Source: Lucinisca nassula (Eukaryota; Mollusca; Bivalvia; Lucinida; Lucinidae). From it: 64,000 nucleotides of DNA. The notes under the pieces are model-generated. The model was not told where the DNA came from. It was given only the letters and a program-made list of their open reading frames with translations, and did not search any database. The stretch's first letter is position 1, and the number at the start of each line of letters is the position of its first letter. Where the stretch lies: NCBI GenBank assembly GCA_963580285.1, contig OY757026.1:42576931-42640930 (forward strand). The letters are read 5' to 3'. A program made the translations under genes and the position numbers. This document shows positions 32,193-42,937 of the stretch, one piece after another.

Positions 32193-33690
32193 AATCATCA
32201 TCATCAACGGATTTTTGATTAACGTGCAGGTACAGGGGCAGCGTCCACATAAGTGGGCCCCCTTCCAGGTAGCTGGCTTGCTGCACGCATGGCAGATCTT
32301 ACACCAGATCTCCAGGCTTGTCTATCATGAGGATCGATAGCAGAGAGCTTCCATTCTCTGCAATCTCTTTCTGTTAGCTGCTTCCAGGTCATCTTGGGCC
32401 TTCCTGGCCCCCGCTTTCCACCTACCTGTATGTCACAGGCAGTCTTGACTGCACCGTTGGAGCGTTCCACATGTCCATACCAGCGAAGTCTTCTCTCTTT
32501 CAGGATGAGGTCCAGGTCCTCAATGCCAAGACGCTCAAGTAACTCACTGGACCTGATGGTGACAGTGTCCTGTGGCTTGACATTGCAGATCTGTCTGATC
32601 ATTGCCCTGTCATTTCGCTGTAGACGTTGGAGGTTTGGCTTTGTCAATGGCCATGTCTCACTGGCATGGAGCATTGCGCTCCGCACACAAGAGCTATACA
32701 CACGACCACGTGTCTTGAACGAGAGGTGGCGGGAAGAGAGAACTGGTAGCAACTCTTTGAATTTCTTCCAGGCTGTTTTCACACGTGATGTAGTTGAAAG
32801 GTCGCAACCACCCGCTGCAGAGAGCATATCACCTAGGTAGCAGAAGGAAGCTACAACCTCCAGCTTGTCAGATCCGACTTGGACTTCCCTCTGTGGTCTG
32901 CCATCTAAGGGGCGTGCAGTTCCTTGGCACCGTGTACACCTGTAATCAGGGTCCTCTATCAAGCGCTTGAGCCCACTGCATTTCTTGTGCACCCAGAACT
33001 TGCAGCCATTACAAAAGATACTGTTGCTGCCCACTCCAGTGCGACATACAGCGCATGGGAACTGGCCTGTACTCTGCAAGAGGTCCAGACCTGTACCACA
33101 GATCATGATCTTTGTCTTTCCTGCATTCACTCTCAGCCCTTTTGCCTCCATTGCGTCTTTCCAAGTTAAGAGCCTCCTGACACATTCCTCAAGGGATTCA
33201 GCTATGATGACAAGGTCATCAGCATACAGGTCCTCCCAGGGGACTCCAGAGTGGAACTCGCATGACAAGGCTTCAAGCACAATGATGAAAAGCAGTGGGC
33301 TGAGAACAGAGCCTTGATGAACACCCACCTTCACCTCGAATTCTTCACTGTAACCATCACCAACGCGGACACGGCTCCGAGCATTAGCATACATCCCTTG
33401 GACCAGTTTCACAATCCACTCGTCCACTCCAAGTTTTCTTAGTGCCCACCAGATGACTTTCCTAGGCACTCGATCAAATGCCTTCTCCAGGTCTACAAAA
33501 GCCATGTAGAGTCTCCTGTTGGCCGCCAGATACTTCTCTTGCAGCTGCCGTACAACAAAAAAATTGCGTCTGTTGTGCCTCTACCTGGGACAAAGCCAAA
33601 CTGGTAATCGTCAATGGACACTAACTGCCTAATGAGGCCATCCACAATCCTCTCCAGGACTTTCATGACCTGTTCTGTCAGCTTGAGACC
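32193..33690 (-). mobile_element. RTE-type LINE, 5'-truncated
   Basis: Inserted in the family G array. On the minus strand it ends in an ATGATGATG-type simple repeat (32195-32206), as RTE elements do. The 5' end breaks off in the RT palm region near 33690, so the endonuclease is missing. Confidence 0.75.
32219..33505 (-). pseudogene. RTE-type reverse transcriptase fragment with embedded PHD-type zinc finger
   Basis: 428-aa open frame. RT motifs DLEKAFDRVPRKV (5-17), HQGSVLSPLLFI (63-74) and YADD (94-97) are present. A finger C-x2-C-x10-C-x2-C-x4-H-x2-C-x13-C-x2-C (C151 to C193) with a PHD-like C4HC3 pattern lies between the palm and VASFCYLGDMLSA. The tail carries LRWYGHVERS and GKRGPGRPKMTW, typical of RTE-like proteins. 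Upstream, at about 33545-33690, the same protein continues in another frame (QFGFVPGRGTTDAIF) and is joined by a run of seven T where five would keep the frame. Endonuclease and N-terminal RT are absent, so it is inactive. The finger is probably a family feature, since similar proteins are common in invertebrate databases (from memory, not searched). Confidence 0.85.
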
Positions 33691-34741
33691 ACTTCACAGG
33701 AATGCTCAAACTTCACAGGAATGCTATGTAGGTGACTCCCTACTAAAATAGCAAAAATTATTCCACTCTCTTGAACAAGATGGCTGCCAGAGTTAAAATA
33801 AAAAAAAAATCTTCAGACGACAACTCCTGTACTCTTGGACCAGTTTCATTCAAACTTCATAGGAATGTTGCTCAGATGACCCTCTACCAAAATTGCTAAA
33901 ACGATCCTGCTCCGATGAACAGAATGGCTGCCAGAGCTAAAAATAGAAAAACATCATAAATTTGCCTCAAATGCCAACTTCTCCTAAACTTTTGGGCCAA
34001 TTTGATTTATACTTCACAGAAATGTTGCCTAGGTGGTTCCCTACAAGAATAGCTTAAATAATTCCGCTCCGATAACAAGATGGCCGCCAGAGCCAAAAAT
34101 AGACAAAATCTTCCCACGACAACTCCTGTACCTTTGGGCCTGTTTCATTCAAACTTAGTAGGGATGTTGCTTAGATGACCCTCTACCAAAATAGCTAAAC
34201 AATCCTGCTCTGTTGAGCAAAATGGCCGCCATAGCTAAAAAAGAAAAACATTGTTAATTTGCGTCAAACGCGAACTCCTCCTAAACCCTTGGGCCAATTT
34301 GATTCAAACTTCACAGAAATGGTATGTAGGTGACCACCTACCAAAATAGCTCAAATTGTTCCACTCTGGCGAACAAGATGGCTGCCAGAGTTAAAAAAAA
34401 AAAGAAGATCTTCAAACAACAACTCCTATACCCTTGGACCAATTTCAATCAAACTTCATAGGAATGTTGCTCAGATGACCCTCTACCAAACAAGCTAAAA
34501 CGATTCTGGTCCGATGAACAGAATGGCTGCAAGAGTTAAAAATAGAAAAACATCATAAATTTGCTTCAAATGCCAACTTCTCCTAAACCTGTGGGCCAAT
34601 TTGATTTATACTTCACAGAAATGTTGCCCATGTGATTCCCTACAAGAATAGCTTAAATAATTCCGCTCTGATAACAAGATGGCCACCAGAGCTAAAAATA
34701 GAAAAAAAATCTTCAAACAACAACTCCTCCTGTACACTTAG

Positions 34742-35192
34742 CAGGGAGAACAACCTACGTCATAGCAGAGATGTCGTACCCATTTCAGAAGCGGCCATAT
34801 TGGTGTAAATAGGGAAATAAAATGCTTCAAACTAGATATGTACATTACGAGTCTTCAGAGAACATACTTCAGCTGGTAACGAACAATATTTGCATCCCAT
34901 CAGTGAGATAATTCCACCTTGAAACATTGAAAAGGCTTCGATAGCTTCGTCACAAGATTTGAATCGGCGCTGTAAACAATGGTAGTTCCGACATCATTGC
35001 CAAATCAGCTTGTGTCGAATTATTTAAAGGAAAGGTCACATTTCTGAGACAGATTTCAGTACGTTTGGTTCTTTTATGACCTAATGCACCGACTGCGCCT
35101 ACTCGTTGTGGCAAATGCCTTTTGTGAAGCCAACGACGGCAAACCTATGAATGGTTATGACGTCACTGCTCTGACGTAGGTTGTTCCCCCTG
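34742..35192. mobile_element. 451-bp TIR element, superfamily unknown
   Basis: TIRs of about 26 bp: CAGGGAGAACAACCTACGTC and CAGGGGGAACAACCTACGTC, both continuing AxAGCA-like. The direct repeat ACTTAG lies at 34736-34741 and 35193-35198. The array sequence reads through without the element (TACACTTAGGCCAAT). A 6-bp duplication fits no superfamily cleanly; CAG...CTG ends recall hAT, which would give 8 bp. No ORF. Confidence 0.75.
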
Positions 35193-35502
35193 ACTTAGGC
35201 CAATATCATTCAAACTTCGTAGGAATGTTGCTTAGATGACCCTCTACCAAAATAGCTAAAACGATACCGCTCCGATGAACAATATGGCCACCAGAGCTAA
35301 AAATAGAAAAACATTGTAAATTTATCCTCCTAAACCCTCGGGTCTGTTTGATTCAAACGTCACAGGAATGTTGCCCAGGTGACACCATACCAAAATAGCT
35401 AAGGTCGGTCCTCTCTGACGAACAAGTTGGCCACCAGAGCTAAAAAATAGAATGTACTAGACACAGTGACAGTCAGGTGAGCGAATCAGGGCCCTCTTGT
35501 TT

Positions 35503-36234
35503 TGTTTTGGTTTTACAACCATTTCAAGTTTATTTCACTTATTTTGGATCAATCGTTAATCAGAGGCGGGCAGAATTTGGAGTACCCTGAGAAAAACCAC
35601 CTGACCTTCTGTTGCAGAGGTGTGGTTAGGTAAACTAACCATCTTAGTTTGACCTAATATGTGTTGATAGGGCTGTTCAACTTCAAAGAAACAAAAACCT
35701 GACAAATTACATGGGAGACAACTTTTACATCCTGAACCCTTAAGGAAACAATTTGTTCCTCAGGAGCAATCTAACTTTAAGTGTACTTCCTACTCACAGT
35801 TTTTGTAAGTCAGTTGCCTCCCCTGAGGGTATTCCCGATTCCCTGTTATGGCTTGTGCAGTCAAATGAATGGCGCCAGGATTAGCACAGCCTTAGAAACA
35901 TTCTATCTTTTGTATTTTATTGCATTTAAGGGGACCACTACACCTTCAGGGAAGACAACATTTTTGTCTCCCTTATTCTTGATTGATTGTTTTGGGTTTA
36001 ACAACCCGTCAACATTGTGGGTCATCTTGTGTCATCTCCCTGAGGAAGGGAGAAAAGAGATAGACAAGATGAAAGTAAGAGACAGAGGAGAAAGATGTAA
36101 ATGAATGGAAGTGTAGAAATAGAAGAACTAAATTATTCCCCCTCTACTCTTACCGGCTGCAAGGACAGCAGAACTTGTACATGCAACTGTAAGTCAATGT
36201 GAGATGGATGCCTCAGTGATCCTTATTCTTAGAC
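35503..36234. other. no gene recognised
   Basis: Contains GGAGTACCCTGAGAAAAACC (35570), similar to a fragment at 14705-14722, and an unassigned remainder. A 107-aa frame at 35781-36104 shows no domain and is probably chance. Confidence 0.4.
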
Positions 36235-36500
36235 ATCATGCAAACAAGCCTATATAATTTTGACCCCCTTAAACCCCACTTTTATATTGAAAAACTGAGT
36301 TTGCAAGGGTATAAATTTTTTTTCTTATTTCTGCTCAAAAACATAGATTGTGTGTACTCGTTAGAACTGCCTCTTCAAGGCAGTTCTAACGAGTTCCCAC
36401 AGTCTATGTTTTGAGCAGAAATAAGAAAAATATAGGATTTTTATCCGAAAAATTGCATTTTTTTACCAATATATATTAATAGGCATGTTTTTGTAATGGG
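36235..36500. repeat. fold-back family F
   Basis: Core TGTACTCGTTAGAACTGCC / GGCAGTTCTAACGAGTTCCC, with long arms TTTTTCTTATTTCTGCTCAA / TTGAGCAGAAATAAGAAAAA. Confidence 0.75.
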
Positions 36501-36644
36501 TCTTCTCTTAAAGGAACAGAGTAAACTCATTCTCTCAGGAGTAAATTCTTTCCTTTAAGAGTTAAGAATCCTATTCTAGAGCAGGGAAAATGTTTTCAAG
36601 AAAGCAAGAGTTATCTACCTTGTAATAATAGGCATAATTTCATC

Positions 36645-36900
36645 AGGTTAACAAGTCTCTGTAAAGCCACACTTTATACAGGGATAAGTTGGGTTTATGG
36701 GGATATTTGCTTTTTTTGCTCAAATGCATAGATTTTGGGCACTTTTTAGAACCACCTCATGTTCCAGTGAGCACCAAAAATCTATATTTGTACCAGAAAT
36801 AAGAAAAATATTAAACATTTTCACCAAAAAATGCTTGCTCTGAAGATAAGAAAAATGCCATTTTAGTGCTTGGGTGTGTTATCGTGATGAGAAAGTACCA
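36645..36900. repeat. fold-back family F, diverged
   Basis: Core TTTTAGAACCACCTCATG with partner GAGCACCAAAAATCTATA, and arms as in other copies. Confidence 0.55.
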
Positions 36901-37249
36901 ATTTAGTTATCTTCCTTGTTTGTTTGTATTTGAGTAGGGTTGGGTGTATCTGCATCCCTTAAAAAGTGCTCTTGAAGTAAAGTATGGCCTTTTAATGTAA
37001 AAGAATAAATCAGTGCTTGGTTCCTTTAATAAAACAGAATAATATTTATCCATCATTTAACAAACCACTAATTAAATTGGATGCTGGCCAGATGCAGTAA
37101 GGCTTTCAAGTTCTTTGCACTTTGCATTATCTAAAGCTGATTGTTAGTCAACTCAAAGTTACTAAGCACAGTAGCTTTTCATTGTTGATGTCCACATGAG
37201 AATCACTCATTTGTCGGAAATCCAGGTAATAGTTATTTATAGAAAATAG
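36901..37249. other. no gene recognised
   Basis: Nothing supported. Confidence 0.4.
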
Positions 37250-38098
37250 CAGGTCACCTGAGCACTAAGTGCTCATAGTGAGCTATTGTGATCAGTCAAT
37301 GTCCCTCATGCGTCGTCAGTTGTGGGTCGTCAACAATTTGCTTTAAATGCGAAGTCCTAAACCCTAAGGCCAATTTGATTCAAACTTGACATGAATATTG
37401 CCTTGGTAGCTCCCTACCAAAATAGCAAAAATGTTTGACTCTCATAAACAAGATGGCCGCCAGAGCGAAAATGCAAAAATCTTTAAACAACAATTTCTCC
37501 TGTATCCTTGGGCCAATTTCATTCAAACTTCATAGGAATGTTGCTTAGGTAACCTTCTACCAAAATAGCTAAAACAGTTCCACTCCAAGGAGCAAATGGC
37601 CACCAGAGCTAAAAATAGGAAAACATCATAAATTTGCTTCAAATGCGAACTCCTCCTAAAGCTTTGGGCCAATTTGCCTAGGTGATACCCTACCAAAATA
37701 GCTAAAATTGTTGTACTTTGATGAACAAGATGGCTACCAGAGCTAAAACTAGAAAAAAAAATTTATAAACAACATCTCCTGTACCCTTGGGCCAATTTCA
37801 TTCAAACTTCATTGGAATCTTGCTTAGGTGACCCTCCCCTAAAATAGTTAAAATCATTCTGCTCCGATAAACAAGATGGTCACCAGAGTAAAAAAATAGA
37901 AAAAAATCAACAATATGCTTATAATGCTAACTCTTCCTAAACCATTGAGCCAATTTCGTCTAAACTTTACAGTGTTGATTAGGTGATCCTCTACCAAAAT
38001 AGCTAAAACGGTTCAGCTCTGATGAAAAAATTGGCCACCAGAGCTAAAAATAGGAAAACATCAGCTTGAAATCAAGTGAGGCTATCTTGGCCCTCTTT
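37250..38098 (+). mobile_element. HINE-like element, family G
   Basis: 5' GGTCACCTGAGCACTAAGTG hairpin with GTGCTCATAGTGAGC, GCGTCGTCAGTTGTGGGTCG, five ~165-bp units around AACAAGATGGCCGCCAGAGC, and a 3' end AAGTGAGGCTATCTTGGCCC then TCTTTTTC (decayed). Confidence 0.65.
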
Positions 38099-38099
38099 T

Positions 38100-38288
38100 T
38101 CTTATTTCCGCTCCAAGACAGGATCTGGGTACTCATTAGAGTCTCCAAGACAATACGTTGTGGGTTTTTGTTAGAAATGCATGAATGAGGCGGTTCTAAC
38201 GAGCACCATGAACCTATGTTTGAAGTAAAAATAAGAAAAATATTGCAAAATTTTCTTCAGAAAAGTAGCCATTTTGGAGATGTTCCTG
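38100..38288. repeat. fold-back family F, diverged
   Basis: GGCGGTTCTAACGAGCACCA at about 38196, with an imperfect partner and the ATAAGAAAAATATTGCA arm. Confidence 0.6.
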
Positions 38289-38292
38289 TTAA

Positions 38293-38850
38293 CCCATTGC
38301 TGGAAACCCCTAAGGGGCCCTTGGCAAACAGTGCAGGCCCAGAATGCGGCATCTGATCAGGGCCTGTTCTGTTTGCTAACAGAATTTTCCATCAAATATA
38401 GAGACCGGCCCCGATAGCTCAGTTGGTAGAGTGTCAGCTCCGGGGAACGGGAGGTCTCGGGTTCGATCCCGGGCCGCGACATACCAAAGTCGTTAAAAAT
38501 GGTACTAGCTGCTCCTCGCTTGGCACTCAGATTTACGGGGTAGAGCTAGGACTGGTCGATCCAGTGTCAGGATAATGTGACTGGGTGTGGTATCACGTAA
38601 TGTGTCTGGGACATGATACTTCAGTGAGGCAGCACTATAAACGTGAGCATTGAGCTCCCTGTCGCAACCAGACACCGTCGTGATATGACTGAAAAATTGT
38701 TGAAAGCGACGTTAAACCCGAATTCACACACACACATACACACACCATCAAATATAGAATAAAAATGAAGAAATAGATCTGACACTCCTTATTTGACAAG
38801 TGGATTTGTCTAACATACAGCGATGGAAGAGTCCACAAGTATACAATGGG
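38293..38850. mobile_element. MITE family A split by SINE-1
   Basis: TTAA at 38289-38292 and 38851-38854. Left part CCCATTGCTGGAAACCCC with a shortened hairpin at 38324-38376; right part resumes with GATCTGACACTCC after the SINE. The MITE is therefore older than the SINE insertion. Confidence 0.75.
38403..38744 (+). mobile_element. SINE-1, tRNA-derived, with 14-bp duplication
   Basis: Exact direct repeat CCATCAAATATAGA at 38389-38402 and 38745-38758. Head CCCCGATAGCTCAGTTGGTA (A box) and GGTTCGATCCC (B box); the body ends TGTTGAAAGCGACGTTAAAC, CCGAATTC and (CA)n. Matches 20863-21221 throughout. Confidence 0.9.
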
Positions 38851-39064
38851 TTAAAGTCTTGCACCTAAATTGCTGAAATGGTTCCATTTCATGTAACCAT
38901 CACCAACCTCTTGCACACTGTTTCTAATTATGAAAACACAGCTGTTCAAATCTATTGAGAAAATTTTAGCACCAAAAGATGAAAATTTTCAGATAAAAAA
39001 AATTCAGATAGTTTTCATATTTCTGATTAAAACATAGAATGTTGGTACTTGTTAGAACTGCCTT

Positions 39065-39147
39065 CTTAGCTCTCTCTCTCGCTCTCTCTTTCTCTCTCTC
39101 TTTCTCCTCTCTGTCTGTCTGTCTCTGTCTCTCTCTCTCTCTCTCTT
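39065..39147. repeat. (CT)n microsatellite
   Basis: CTCTCT-rich stretch with TTTC and GTCTGTCTGT interruptions. Confidence 0.9.
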
Positions 39148-39394
39148 ACAGTCATAAATTGATGTAGCATTTCTAATTTCGTGTCTTTTCCTAGGCTTGT
39201 CAAAATACAAGCATAAAACTTGAGAAGTTGGAAAATATGTCTAAGAAAGTGTTTACTGTAGGTGGAATTAGTCTCCCGAAGGAATAAAACTCAATAAAAA
39301 AGCTTTCATAAAAGAAACTAGGATAGTCTAAAACCATTCAAATCTAATGTATTTGGGTCATCATGACATTAAAGACTCATGTTTTTGGGCTCCA
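39148..39394. other. no gene recognised
   Basis: Nothing supported. Confidence 0.4.
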
Positions 39395-39665
39395 CTCTAC
39401 TCATTACGAAAACACACCTACCGGTATTCAGATATATTGAGAATTTTGCCACCAAAAAATGAAAAACATTTCAGATGAAAAATTCCGATATTTTTCACAT
39501 TTCTGCTCCAAACATAGATTGTGGGTACTCATTAGAACCACCTTGACGAGGCAGTTCAAATAAGTACCCACAGTACATGCTTTAAAGTAGAAATAAAAAA
39601 AAAATGTACACCCCTGTAAATCTCAAAGTGGTGGGGTCAAAATTATATAGACATGTTTTAACGAG
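39395..39665. repeat. fold-back family F
   Basis: Core GGTACTCATTAGAACCACC / GGCAGTTCAAATAAGTACCC. Outer arm CCTGTAAATCTCAAAGTGG. Confidence 0.65.
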
Positions 39666-40384
39666 TTGTTGGCAACTAAACCAAAGTTAACAGGTTAGGT
39701 CCAGAGTATAAAATCAAGGCTTGTTATACTGCCATGTGGTAGTAAGTTGGTTTATCACAAAGGCATATCAATAAATGAACATCTCTCTAATCCAGACATT
39801 AGATTTGTAAAAATGGGGTTTTCAGGGATATACATTATTTTTTGGATGAGTTACCATTCATCTGAAAGGGTGTCTGGTATTCAATTATTCAAGATTTCGC
39901 AACCACAGCAACCAAATATTTCAGAAAGAGTAAATATTATTGCCTGCTAAAAAGTACTTGCTTAATGACAGGAAACTATCTACGTAAATGGTACCTGTTT
40001 TCCTGCCACATACCTTCATTTTTGCCGTATTGTTTAATTTAAGATAATTGTTAAATACGTAATCTGAAAATTGGCCAGAAACCCTGTAATAAACATATAC
40101 TAGCTGACAAATTGCTTATTAACCTATATAACAAGGAATTTTAAGCTCGTCTGTTTTTCAAAGAGAAATACTTTCAAGCTATTCACATCACTCTGTCGTT
40201 ATTGTCCTTTCCGAAAAAAATTCAACTTTGGCTTTAATTTCAAAAGGATTAGACCTAGCCTTTTGAAACTTCATACACATACTCACCATCAGAAGAGCAA
40301 CATTCTGGCCAAGGGCCATAAATGTATTATTGATTTTGTCTGAATTATCTCCCCTTTCTATTTTTTTTCTCTGAAACACCTTTT
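39666..40384. other. no gene recognised
   Basis: AT-rich. A short related array fragment (AAACTTCATACACATACTCA) lies near 40265. Nothing else is supported. Confidence 0.4.
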
Positions 40385-42189
40385 TTAGCTCACCAGTGAG
40401 TCCGTCCGTAAACAATTCTTCAAACGACAGCTCCTCCTAAACCACTGATCTGATTTTGACCAAACTTCACAAAAATGATCCTTAGGTGGTTCCCTTTTAA
40501 AGTTGTTCAAATGGTTCCGGTCCATTGCATATATAGGTCGTAGGAGCTAAAAACAATTTTTTTTTAATGAAAACTTAGAAAAATCTTCTCTTAAACCGCA
40601 AGGCCCAGGTCTTTGATATTTGGTATGAAGCTTCATCTAGTGGACCTCTACCAAGATTGTTCAAATTATAACCCTGGGGTCAAAAATGCCCCCACGCCTG
40701 GGCCCATCGGTTTTACATAGACTTATATAAAGAAAACCTTTGAAACTCTTCTTCTCTGAAACCTCAAGTCCCAGGTTTTTGATATTTGGTTTGGACCTCT
40801 ACCAAGATTGTTCAAATTATAGCCCTGGGGCCAAAAATGCCCCCGCACCAGGGCCCACTGGTTTTACATAGACTTATATAGGGAAAACTTATAAAAATCT
40901 TCTTGTCTGAAACCAGATGGTCCAGGTGTTTGATATTTGGTAAGAAGTTGTATCTAGTGGGCCTCTACCAAGATTGATCAAATTATAGCCCTGGGGCCAA
41001 AAATGTCCCCGCGCCAGAGCCTAGTGATTTTACATAGACTTATATAGGGAAAACGTTTATAAATCTTCTTGTCTGAAACCAGATGGTCAAGGTGTTTGAT
41101 ATTTGGTAAGAAGTTGTATCTAGTGGGCCTCTACCAAGATTGTTCGAATTATAGCCCTGGGGCCAAAAATGCCCCCATGCCAGGGCCTACCGGTTTTACA
41201 TAGACTTACATAGAGAAAACCTTTAAAAATCTTCTTGTCTGAAACCAGATGGTCCAGGTGTTTGATATTTGGTATGAAGTTGTATCTAGTGGGCTTCTAC
41301 CAAGATTGCTTTAATTATAGCCCTGGGACCAAAAATGCCCCCGCGTCAGGGCCCACCAGTTTAACATAGACTTACTTAGAGAAAACCTTTAAAAATCTAC
41401 CTGTTTGAAACCAGAGGGCCCAGATCTTTGATATTTGGTATGAAGCTTCGTCTAGTGGACCTCTAACAAATTTGTTCAAATTATAGCCCTGGGGCCAAAA
41501 ATGGCCCCTGACCCCACCGGTTTTACTTAGACTTATATAGGGAATGTCTTCTTGTCTGAAACCAGAAGGCCCGGGTCTTTGACATTTGGTAGGAAGTTGT
41601 ATCTAGTGGACCTCTACCAAGATCGTTCAAATTATAGCCCTAGGGCCATTTCGGGGCCCACTGGTTTTACATTGACTTATATAGGGAAGCCCTTTAAAAA
41701 TCTTTTCGTTTGAGACCAGAAGGCCCAGGTCTTTGGTGTTTGGTATATTAAGCTTCAGCTAGCTGACCTCTTCCAAGATTGTCCAAATTGTAGGGGAGGG
41801 GGTGGTTTTACATAGACTTATATAGGGAAAACATTTAAAAATCTTCTTGTCTGAAACCAGATGGTCCAGATATTTGATATTTGGTATGAAGTTGTATCTA
41901 GTCAGCCTCTACCAAGATTGTTAAAATTATAGCCCTGGGGCCAAAATGTCCCCGTGCCAGAGCCTACCGGTTTTACATAGACTTATATAGGGAAAACATT
42001 TAAAAATCTTCTTGTCTGAAACCAGATGGTCCAGATGTTTGATATTTGGTATGAAGTTGTATTTAGTCAGCCTCTACCAAGATTGTTCAAATTACAATGT
42101 ATAGGGGAGTGGGGTGGTTTTACAGAGACTTATATAGGGGAAACCTTTAATAATCTTCTCGTCTGAAACCATAAAGCCCAGGAATTGTA
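40385..42189 (+). mobile_element. HINE/pearl-like element, family L, 5' part
   Basis: Begins TTTTTTAGCTCACCAG (5' hairpin shortened), then GTCCGTCCGTAAAC and about eleven ~155-165-bp units. It stops at GGAATTGTATTG against a poly(T) run. A matching 3' terminus lies at 50923-50957, beyond the ~8.5-kb insertion. Confidence 0.6.
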
Positions 42190-42602
42190 TTGTTTTTTTT
42201 TTTTTTTTTTTTTTTTTTTGGAATCTGTAAATTTTATTCTCTTTTCTGCCTGTTACAATCACCTCCTTAGGTCCAGGACACATCTAAGAAGGTTCTCCAG
42301 TAGATTCATTCCACATACCCCAACTACACTTCTTTCAATCATGTATACTACCCATTCATTTTCTACTGCCCTGACAGTCTGGAGCCTGCCAACATGCATA
42401 AATACAATATTTTCATAAAGTTAGCCAATGAAATTGTTTATGTGGTAGTACACCTTTCAAGCACGGCACATGTAATTTTTTGTAAATTCAACACACATTT
42501 TGTCCTTATATAAGTTCCTACCATAATTGTAGGCCTGCATCATAGTGCAGTAGGGTTCACCTTGCAGTCCTGTGAGTGACCAATGGCACCACATAGCATT
42601 AA

Positions 42603-42792
42603 CCCTTCTCTTGCTGAATATTCATTTAAGCCACACCCATTTATGTCTATCAACCAACCAAACCACTCGATGTCATTTTTTGCTACAAATTCATAAACTG
42701 AAAGCCAAACAGTGTAGATCCTGATCAGATGGTCTGATCTGGATCTACACTGTTTGCATAGATAGGGGTTGTCGTGAACAGCAAGATAAGGG
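42603..42792. mobile_element. MITE family C in the LINE 3' UTR
   Basis: TTAA at 42599-42602 and 42793-42796. Ends CCCTTCTCTTGCTGAATATT and CAGCAAGATAAGGG. Hairpin 42716-42757 with a shortened loop. Inverted relative to 29031. Confidence 0.8.
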
Positions 42793-42937
42793 TTAACATT
42801 TTGACAAATACATATTACATAAACTATATTTTACAGACTCCAATTTAAAAACCTGCCTGGCAGTCCCTTCAACTGAAATCCATTGACTGGGGGTTATTAC
42901 AATGATGTATATGATATATATATAATGTGTGTAGTAT

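Larger units (their letters stand above)
31800..35502 (+). mobile_element. HINE-like array, family G, interrupted twice
   Basis: Units carry AAGATGGCCGCCAGAGCTAA and AAACTCCTCCTAAACCCTTG at ~160-bp spacing. The 3' end is CAGGTGAGCGAATCAGGGCC then CTCTTGTT (35474-35502), like family L but with the hairpin reduced. The 5' terminus is not visible. Interrupted by an RTE-type LINE (32193-33690) and a TIR element (34742-35192). Confidence 0.6.

Noticed and set aside
35781..36104. 107-aa frame as a host gene
   Set aside because: No domain, atypical composition, in a repeat-rich stretch with no splice or conservation evidence visible.
38403..38485. Possible tRNA gene (also 21140-21221 on the minus strand)
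   Set aside because: A and B boxes are good, but the acceptor halves do not pair. A conserved ~260-bp body with an (AC)n tail and perfect target duplications follow, so these are SINE heads.
42185..42600. Processed pseudogene suggested by poly(A) with AATAAA
   Set aside because: It lies in the right orientation and distance to be the 3' end of the LINE ORF at 42938-46768, which is the simpler reading.
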